Assembly (NCBI GenBank): GCA_963965975.1 | Contig: OZ014418.1 | Span: 4,290,775 to 4,354,774 of the forward strand | From: Xestospongia bergquistia | Taxonomy: Eukaryota; Porifera; Demospongiae; Haplosclerida; Petrosiidae | Length of the DNA: 64,000 nt | Reading direction: 5' to 3' | Shown here: positions 55,785-64,000 of the stretch, in pieces | How the letters are laid out: each line of letters begins with the position of its first letter | Position numbering within the stretch: the stretch's first letter is position 1 | Notes under the pieces: model-generated | Seen by the model: only the letters and a program-made list of their open reading frames with translations | Told to the model about the DNA's origin: nothing | Database searches by the model: none | Made by a program: the position numbers and the translations under genes

Positions 55785-55903
55785 GTATGGTACTCGTATC
55801 TGCCAGTCTGTTTTCACCCAAGAGGACTGTCCTTCCTCCTTTACCCAGTCTTTTCCTTCCTATAATGCTCTCTGATCCTCCAATCCTTGAAGAATCAATA
55901 CTT
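55785..55903 (+). pseudogene. Host-gene exon relic E4 ending at satellite B, right copy
   Basis: Paralogue of 4932-5050 with the same lost acceptor (CATAT) and the same junction into satellite B. Confidence 0.45.
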
Positions 55904-58900
55904 GTAGATCAGGTATCAGTTTTAAGAATCGTGTTAATGTCAGTGTGTAGTAGATCATATATCAACATGAGTAAATCAGATCTCAGTGTTGGATCAGATA
56001 TCAGTTTATGTTAAATCAGATGTTAGTGTGAAGAATCATGTTGATATCTTTTTGCAGTAGGTCAATACCAACATGAGTAAATCAGATCTCAGTGTCAGAT
56101 GATATCAATGATAAGAATTATGTTGATGTCAGTGTGTAGTAGATCAGGTATCAAGAGACATTAAATCAGGTATCAGTGTTAAGAATCATGTAGATGTGTG
56201 TCTGTAGTAGATCAGATAACAACAAGAGTAAATCACATCTCAGTGTTTGATCTGGTATCAATGTTAGTGTCAGATCATATATTAACATGAGTAATCAGAT
56301 CTGTGTTAGATCAGATGTTAGTATTAAGAATCATGTTGATGTCTGTTTGCAGTAGATCAGATATCAACATGAGTAAATCAGATCTCAGTGTTAGATCAGA
56401 TGTCATAGTCAATGTCAGATGAGATATGTGTGTTAAGAATCATGTTGATATCAGTGTGTAATACATCATATATCAACATAAGCAAATCAAATCTCATTAT
56501 AGATCAGATGTTAGTATTAAGAATCGTGTTGATGTATGTTTGCAGATCACATATCAACATGAGTAAATCAGATCTCAGTGTTAGATAAGATATCATACTC
56601 AGTGTCAGATGAGATATTAGTGTTAAGAATCACGTTGTCACTGTAGTAGATCATATATCAACATGAGTAAATCAGATCTCGGTGTTAGATCAGATATCAA
56701 TTTATGTTAAATCAGATGTTAGTGTGAAGAATCTTGATGTCTTTTAGCAATAGGTCAAATATCAACATGAGTAAATCAGATCTCAGTGTCAGATGAGATA
56801 TCAGTGATAAGAATTATGTTGATGTCAGTGTGTAGTAGATTAGGTGTTCAAGAGATGTTAGATCAGGTATCAGTGTTAAGAATCGTATAGATGTCTGTCT
56901 GTAGTAGATCAGATAACAACAAGAGTAAAGCACATGTCAGTGTTAGATCAGGTATCAATGTTAGTGTCAGATCATATATAAACACGAGTAAATCAGATCT
57001 GTAGATCAAATGTTAGTATTAGGAATCACGTTGAAGTCTGTTTGCAGTAGATCAGATATCAACATGAGTAAATCAGATCTCAATGTTAGATCAGATATCA
57101 GAGTCAGTGTCAGATGAGATATGTGTGTTAAAAATTATGTTGATATCAGTTTGCAGTGGATCATATATCAACATGAGTAAATCAAATCTCAGTGTTAGAT
57201 CAGATATCATACTGAGTGTCAGATGAGATGTTAGTGTTAAGATTCACATTGTCACTGTGTGGCAAATCATATATTTACATGAGTAAATCAGATCTAGTGT
57301 TAGATCAGATGTCACTTTGTGTTAAATCATGTTAGTGTTAAGAATCATGGTGATGTCTGTTTACAGTAGATCAGATATTAACATGAGTAAATCAGATCTC
57401 AGTTTGAGATGAGATATCATAGTCAGTGTCAGATAAGATGTCAGTGTTAAGAATCATGTTCATATCAGTGTTTTGTAAATCAGCTATAAACATGTGTTAG
57501 ATCAGGTATTAGTGTTAACAATCGTATTGATCCCGGTGTGTAGATCAGAAATCAACAGTAAGTCAGATCTCGGTGTTAAATCAGGTATCAGTGTTAGGAA
57601 TCAGAAGAATCATGATAATGTCAGTGTGTAGTAGACCATATGTCAACATGAGTAAATTAAATCTGTGTTAGATCAGATGTTAGTATTAAGAATCATGTTG
57701 ATGTATGTTTGCAATAGATCACATATCAACACGAGTTATTCAGATTTCAATGTTAGATCAGATATCATAGTCAGTGTCATATAATATATCAGTGTTAAGA
57801 GTCATGTTTATATCACTGTGTAGTAGATCAAATGTAAACATGTGTTAGATCAGGTATCAGTGTTAACAATCGTATTGATCCCAGTGTGTAGATCAGATCT
57901 CCGTGTTAAATCAGGTATCAGTGTTAGGAATCAGAAGAATCATGTTAATGTCTGTGTGTAGTAGATTATATATCAACATGAGTAAATCAGATCTCAGTGT
58001 TATATCAGATATCAATTTGTGTTAAATCATGTTAGTGTTAAGAATCATGTTCATGTCTGTTTGCAGTAGATCAAACATCAACATACGTTAATCAGATCTG
58101 TGTTAGATCAGATATCATAGTTAGTGTCAGATGAGATATCAGTGATAAGAATTATGTTGATCTCAGTGTGTTGTAGATCATACATCAACAGACGTTAGAT
58201 CAGCTATCAGTGTTAAAAATCATTTCGACATCAGTGTTTAGTAGATCAGATAACAACAAGAGTAAATGAGATCTCAGTGTTTGATCAGGTATTAGTGTTA
58301 ATGATCGTGTTGATGTCAATATGTAGATCAGAAATCAACAAGAGTAAGTCAGAAATCGGTGTTAGATTAGGTAACACTGTTAAGAATAATGTTAATGTCA
58401 CTGTGTATATATCAACATGAGTAAATAAGATTTCAGTGTTAGATCAGATATCACTTTGTGTTAAATCATATGTTGGTGTCTGTGTACAGTAGATCAGATA
58501 TCAACATGAGCTAATGAGATTTCAATGTTAGATCAGATATCATAGTCAGTGTCAGATAATATATCAGTGTTAAGGTTCATGTTTATATCACTGTGTAGTA
58601 GATCAGATATAAACTTGTGTTAGATCAGGTATCAGTGTTAATAATCGTGTTGATGTCAATGTAGATCAGATATCAACAAGACTAAATCAGATATTAGTGT
58701 TAGATCAGGTATCAGTGTTAAGAATTGTGTTAAAGTGCGTAGTAGATGAGATAACAACGAGTAAATGAGATCTCGGTGTTAGATCAGGTATCAGTGTTAA
58801 GTATCCTGTTAATGTCAGTGTGTAGTAGATCATATATCAACATGAGTAAATCACATCTCAGTGTTAGATCAGATATCATAGTGTCAGATGAGATATCATT

Positions 58901-61900
58901 GATAGGAAATATGTTGATGTCAGTGTGTAGTAGATAAAATATCAACAGATGTTAGATCAGACATCAGTGTTAAGAACTATGTTGATGTCAGTGTGTAGTA
59001 GATGAGATAACAACAAGTAAATGAGATCTCGGTGTTAGATCAGGTATGAGTGTTAAGAATCCTGTTAATGTCAGTGTGTAGTAGATCATATATCAACATT
59101 AGTAAATCAGATCTGTGTTAGATCAAACGTTAGTATTAAGAAACATGTTGATGTCTGTTTGCAATAGATCAGATATCAACATGAGTAAATCAGATCTGTG
59201 TTAGATCAGGTATCATAGTTAGTGTCAGATGAGATATCAGTGATAAGAATTATGTTGATGTCAGTGTGTTGTAAATCATATATCAACAGACGTTAGATCA
59301 GCTATCAGTGTTAAAAATCATTTCAATGTCAGTGTTTAGTAGATCAGATAACAACGAGAGTAAATCTGATCTCGGTGTTTGATCAGGTATCAGCCTTAAG
59401 AATCATGTTCATATCAGGGTGTAGTAGATCAGATATAAAGATATCTTAGATCAGGTATCAGTGTTAACGATCGTGTTGATGCCAATGTGTAGATCAGAAA
59501 TCAACAAGAGTAAGTCAGAAATCGGTGTTAGATTAGGTAACAGTGTTAGGAATAATGTTAGTGTCAGTGTGTAGTAGATCATATATCAACATGAGTAAAT
59601 CAGATTTCAGTGTTAGATCAGATATCACTTTTTGTTAAACCATATGTTGGTGTCTGTTTAAGTAGATCAGATATCAACATGAGCTAATCAGATTTCAATG
59701 TTAGGTCAGATATCATAGTCAATGTCAGATAATATATCAGTGTTAAGAATCATGTTTATATCACTGTGTAGTAGATTAAATATAAACATGTGGTAGATCA
59801 GGTATCAGTGTTAACAATCGTGTTGATGTCAGTGTGTAGATCAGAAATCAACAAGAGTAAATCTGATATTAGTGTTAGATCAGGTATCAGTGTTAAGAAT
59901 CCTGTTAATTTCATTGTGTAGTAGATCAGAAGTCAAGAGTAAATCAGATCTCTGTGTTAAATCAGGTATCAGTGTTAGAAATTATAAGAATCAAGTTTTT
60001 GTCAGCGTGTAGTAAATTATATATAAACATGAGTAAATCAGATCACGGTGTTAGATCAGATATCAGTTTGTGTTAAATCAGATGTTAGTGTTAAGAATTA
60101 TATTGGTGTCTGTTTGCAGTAGATCAAATATCATCATGAGTAAATCACATCTCAGTGTTAGATCAGATATCATAGTGTCAGATGAGATATCATTGATAAG
60201 AATTATGTTGATGTCAGTGTGTAGTAGATAAGATATCAACAGATGTTAGATCAGATATCAGTGTTAAGAACTATGTTGATGTCAGTGTGTAGTAGATGAG
60301 ATAACAATGAGTAAATGAGATCTCGGTGTTAGATCAGGTATGAGTGTTAAGAATCCTGTTAATGTCAGTGTGTAGTAGATCATATATCAACATGAATAAA
60401 TCAGATCTGTGTTAGATCAAACATCAGTATTAAGAAACATGTTGATGTCTGTATGCAGTAGATCAGATATCAACATGAGTAAATCAGATCTAAATGTTAG
60501 ATCAGATGTCATAGTTACTGTCAGATGAGATATAAGAGGTAGCAATTATGTTTATGTCAGTGTGTAGTATATCAGATATCAACAGATGTTAGATCAGGTA
60601 TCAGTGTTAAGAATTTTGTTGATGTCAGTGTGTAGTAGATGAGATATCAGCAAGAGTAAATCAGATCTCAGTGTTAAATTAGATATCAGTTTATATTAAA
60701 TCAGATGCTACTGTGATGAATCATGTTGATGTTTTTTTGCAGTAGGTCAATTATCAACATGAGTAAATCAGATCTCAGTGTTAGATTAGACATCAAAGTT
60801 AGTGTCAGATGAGATATCAGTGTTAAGAATCATGTTCATATCAGTGTGTAGTAGATCACATATAAACATCAGGTATTAGTGTTAACAATTGTGTTGAAGT
60901 TAGTGTAGATCAGATATCAACAAGAGTAAATCGGATATTGGTGTTTGATCAGGTATCAGTGTTAAGAATTGTGTCAATGTAAGTGTGTAGTAGATCAGAT
61001 ATCAACACGAGTAAATCTGATCTCAGTGTTAGATGAGATATCATAGTGTCAGAATAGATACCAGTGTTAAGAATCATGTTGATGTCAGTGTTTAGTAGAT
61101 CAGATGTCAACGGGTGTTAGATCATATATCTGTGTTAAGAGTCATGTTGATGTCTCTTTGCAGTAGATGAAATATCAACATGAGTAAACCAGATCTCAAT
61201 GTTAGATCAGATATCGAAGTTAGTGTCAGATGAGATATCAGTGATAAAATTTTGTTGATGTCAGTATGTAGTAGATCAGATATCAACAGATGTTTGATCA
61301 GGATCAGTCTTAAGAATCGTGTTAATTTAAGTGTGTAGTAGATAATATATAAACATGAGTAAATCAGATCTCAGTGTTAGATCAGGTGTTAGTGTTAAGA
61401 ATCATGTTGATGTCTGTTTGCAGTAGATCAAATATCAACATGAGTAAATCAGATCTCAGTGTTAGATGAGATATCATAGTTAGTGTCAGATGAGATATCC
61501 GTGTTAAAAGTCATGATGATCTCAGCGTGTAAATCAGATATAAACAGACATCAGTATTGAATTGTGTTACTGTAAATGTGTAGTAGATCGATATCAACAT
61601 AAGTAAGTGAGATCTCAGTGTTTGATCAGATATGATTGTCAGTGTCTCATGAGATATCAGTGTTAAGAATCATGTTGATGTCAGTGTGTAGTAGATCAGA
61701 TGTCAACAGGTGTTAGATCATATATCTGTGTTAAGAGTCATGTTGATGTCAGTGTGTAGATCAGAAATCAAGAGTAAATCAGATCTCGGTGTTAAATCAG
61801 GTATCAGTGTTAGGAATCATAAGAATCATGTTAATGTCAGTGTGTAGTAGATCATATATCAACATGAGTAAATGAGATCTCAGTGTTAGATCAGGTGTTA

Positions 61901-64000
61901 GTGTTAAGAATCATGTTGATGTCTGTTTGCAGCAGATCAGATATCAACATGGGTAAATGATCAGGTCTTAGTCTTAAGAATCATGTTGACGTCTGTTGTA
62001 GTAGATCAGATAACAACTAGAGTAAATCAGATCTCGGTGTTGGATCAGGTATCAGTGTTAAGAATCCTGTTAATGTTAATGAGAGATATCAGTGTTAAGA
62101 ATCATGTTGATATCAGTGTGTGGTAGATCAGGTATTAGTGTTAAGAATTGTGTTGATGTCAGGCTGTTGTAGATAAGATATCTACAAGAGTAAATCAGAT
62201 CTAAGTATTAAATCAGGTATTAGCATTAAGGATTATCAAAATATTAATCCTTATTAAATCATACATCAATAATGGGTAATTCTGACCTTAGTGTTAGATC
62301 AGATATCAGTTTTTCTTAAATCAGATATTAGTATTAATAACCACGTTGATATCTGTTTCCAGTAGATCAGACATAAACATGAGTAAAAAAGATCTCACTG
62401 TTACATCAGATATCATAGTCAGTGGCAGATGAGGTATCAGTGTTAAGAATCGTGTTGATATCAGTGTGTAGTTAATCAGATAGCAATACGAGTGAGTCAG
62501 ATCTCAGCGTTAGATCAGGTATCATAGTCAGTGTTAGATCAGATATCAGTATTAAGAAAATTGATGTCTTTATGTAGATCAGATATCAACATTAATAATT
62601 TAGATCTCAGTGTTAATTCAAATTTCAGTATCAGATTAGATATCAGTGTTAAGAATCATTCTAATGTGAGTGTGTAGATTATATATCAACATGAGTAAAC
62701 CAGATGTCAGTTTTAACTCTGATATAATTTTGTGTTAAATCAGATGTTAGTGTTAAGAATCATGTCGATGTCTGTGTTGTAGGTCAGATATAAACAAAAG
62801 TAAATCAGATCTCAGTCTTTGATCAGGTATCATAGTCAGTATCAGATGAGATATCAGTGTTAAGAATCATGTTGATGTCAGTGTCCAGTAGATCAGTTAT
62901 CAACAGGTGTTAGAACAGGTATCAGTGTTAAAAATCGCGTTGATGTGAGTGTGTAGATAATATTCCAAAATGAGTAAATCATATATCAGCATTAGATCAG
63001 ATATCAGATGATAGCGTTAAGAACCATGTTGATGTCAGTGTATAGAATAATCAGATATCAAAAAGAGTAAATAAGATATCAGCGTTAGATCATGTAACAG
63101 TGTTAAGGATTGTGTTAATGTCAGTGTGTAGTAGTTACTAAATCAACATGATTAAATCAGATCCCAGTGTTGGATCAGATATCATTTTGTGTCAAATCAT
63201 ATATGTTAGTGTTAATAATCATGTTAATGTCTGTTTGCAGTAGATCAGATATCAACATGAGTAAATCAGATCAGCATTAGATCAGATGTCATAGTCAGTG
63301 TCAGATGAGATATCAGTGTTAAGAATAATATTGATATCAGTGAGTAGTAGATCACATATCAACAGGAGTTAGATCAGGTATCAGTTTGTGTTAAATCAGA
63401 CGTTAGTTTTAAGAATCATGTTGATGTCTGTTTGCAGTTGATTAGATATCAACATGAGTAAAACAGATCTGTTAGATCAGATATCATAGTCAGTGTCAGA
63501 TGAGATATCAGTGTTAAGAATAATGTTGATGTCAGTGTGTAGCAGATCAGATATCAACAGGAGTTAGATGAGCTTTCAGGGTTAAGAATTGTGTTGATGT
63601 TAGTGTGTAATAGATCAGATATCAATAAGAGCAAATCAGATCTCAGTGTTAGATCAGATATAATAGTCAGTGTCAGATCAGATATCAGTGTTAAGAATCA
63701 TGTTGATATCTGTGTGTATATCATATATCAACATTAGAAATTTCGATCTAAGTGTTAGATCAGGTGTTACATCAGGTATCAATGTTAAGAATCATGTTAA
63801 TGTTAGTGTTTAGTAAATCATATATCAACATGAGTAAATCAGATCATAGTGATAGATCAGATATCAGTTTATGTGAAGTCAGATGTTAGTTTTAAGAAAC
63901 ATGTTGATGTCTGTTTGCAGTAGATCAGATATCAACATGAGTAAATCAGATCTCAGTTAGATCAGACATCATAGTTAGTGTCAGCTGAGTTATCAGTGTT
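55903..64000. repeat. Satellite B array, right
   Basis: Collinear with 5050-12851 through most of its length, with several monomer-sized gains and losses (for example extra material near 57050-57480 and 58740-59640). It lacks the 649-bp local duplication near 11023-12320. Runs off the right edge. Confidence 0.95.

Noticed and set aside
1-64000. tRNA, rRNA or other standard RNA genes
   Set aside because: Looked for clover-leaf-like or conserved core sequences; none could be supported by eye.

Overview
The window looks like eukaryotic, metazoan, repeat-dominated DNA, by eye roughly two thirds A+T. There is no sign of prokaryotic organisation: no operons, no ribosome-binding sites and no long ORFs. 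The only long reading frames belong to transposons. Coding-like stretches are short blocks flanked by GT/AG splice signals, and two introns that can be placed exactly (51 and 53 bp, in a DDE transposase) are very short. A compact-intron invertebrate, most likely a demosponge such as Amphimedon, would fit; this is inference, not proof.

Layout. 1-12851 is copied, with small indels, at 49959-64000, so the window appears to span slightly more than one period of a tandem or near-tandem duplication of about 50-51 kb whose ends lie outside it. Each copy holds, in order: satellite A (28-bp unit), a 31-bp VNTR, about 2 kb of AT-rich non-coding DNA, decayed exons of an unrecognised plus-strand host gene with a hAT transposon inside one exon, and satellite B (unit about 109 bp). 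In the left copy satellite B runs to 15690 and into a perfect-looking tandem triplication of a 3474-bp unit (14698-25119), each unit carrying satellite B plus more decayed exons. 25120-30547 is mostly non-repetitive, with well-formed exon-like frames, a small TIR transposon encoding a FLYWCH zinc finger (28115-28769) and a 472-bp tandem duplication. 30548-37171 is a second satellite B array; 37243-37919 and 38195-38347 hold further exon relics. 39225-40563 is a decayed, intron-containing Tc1/IS630-type transposase. 41888-42985 holds two local tandem duplications. Two more satellite A arrays (43258-46960 and 48331-50868) flank a candidate micro-exon gene (47416-47876).

How it fits together. 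No complete conventional host gene is visible. The dominant process is duplication of satellite-bearing blocks that carried pieces of host gene(s) along. The hAT insertion predates the 50-kb duplication (present in both copies), while an 840-bp ZMYM/hAT-like insertion, a 177-bp indel, a (TA)n expansion and a VNTR length change distinguish the copies and therefore postdate it. The 3474-bp triplication looks youngest, since even its (CT)n microsatellites have the same length in all three units. The exon relics are placed by splice-site consensus, open frame and comparison between copies; their parent protein was not recognised.
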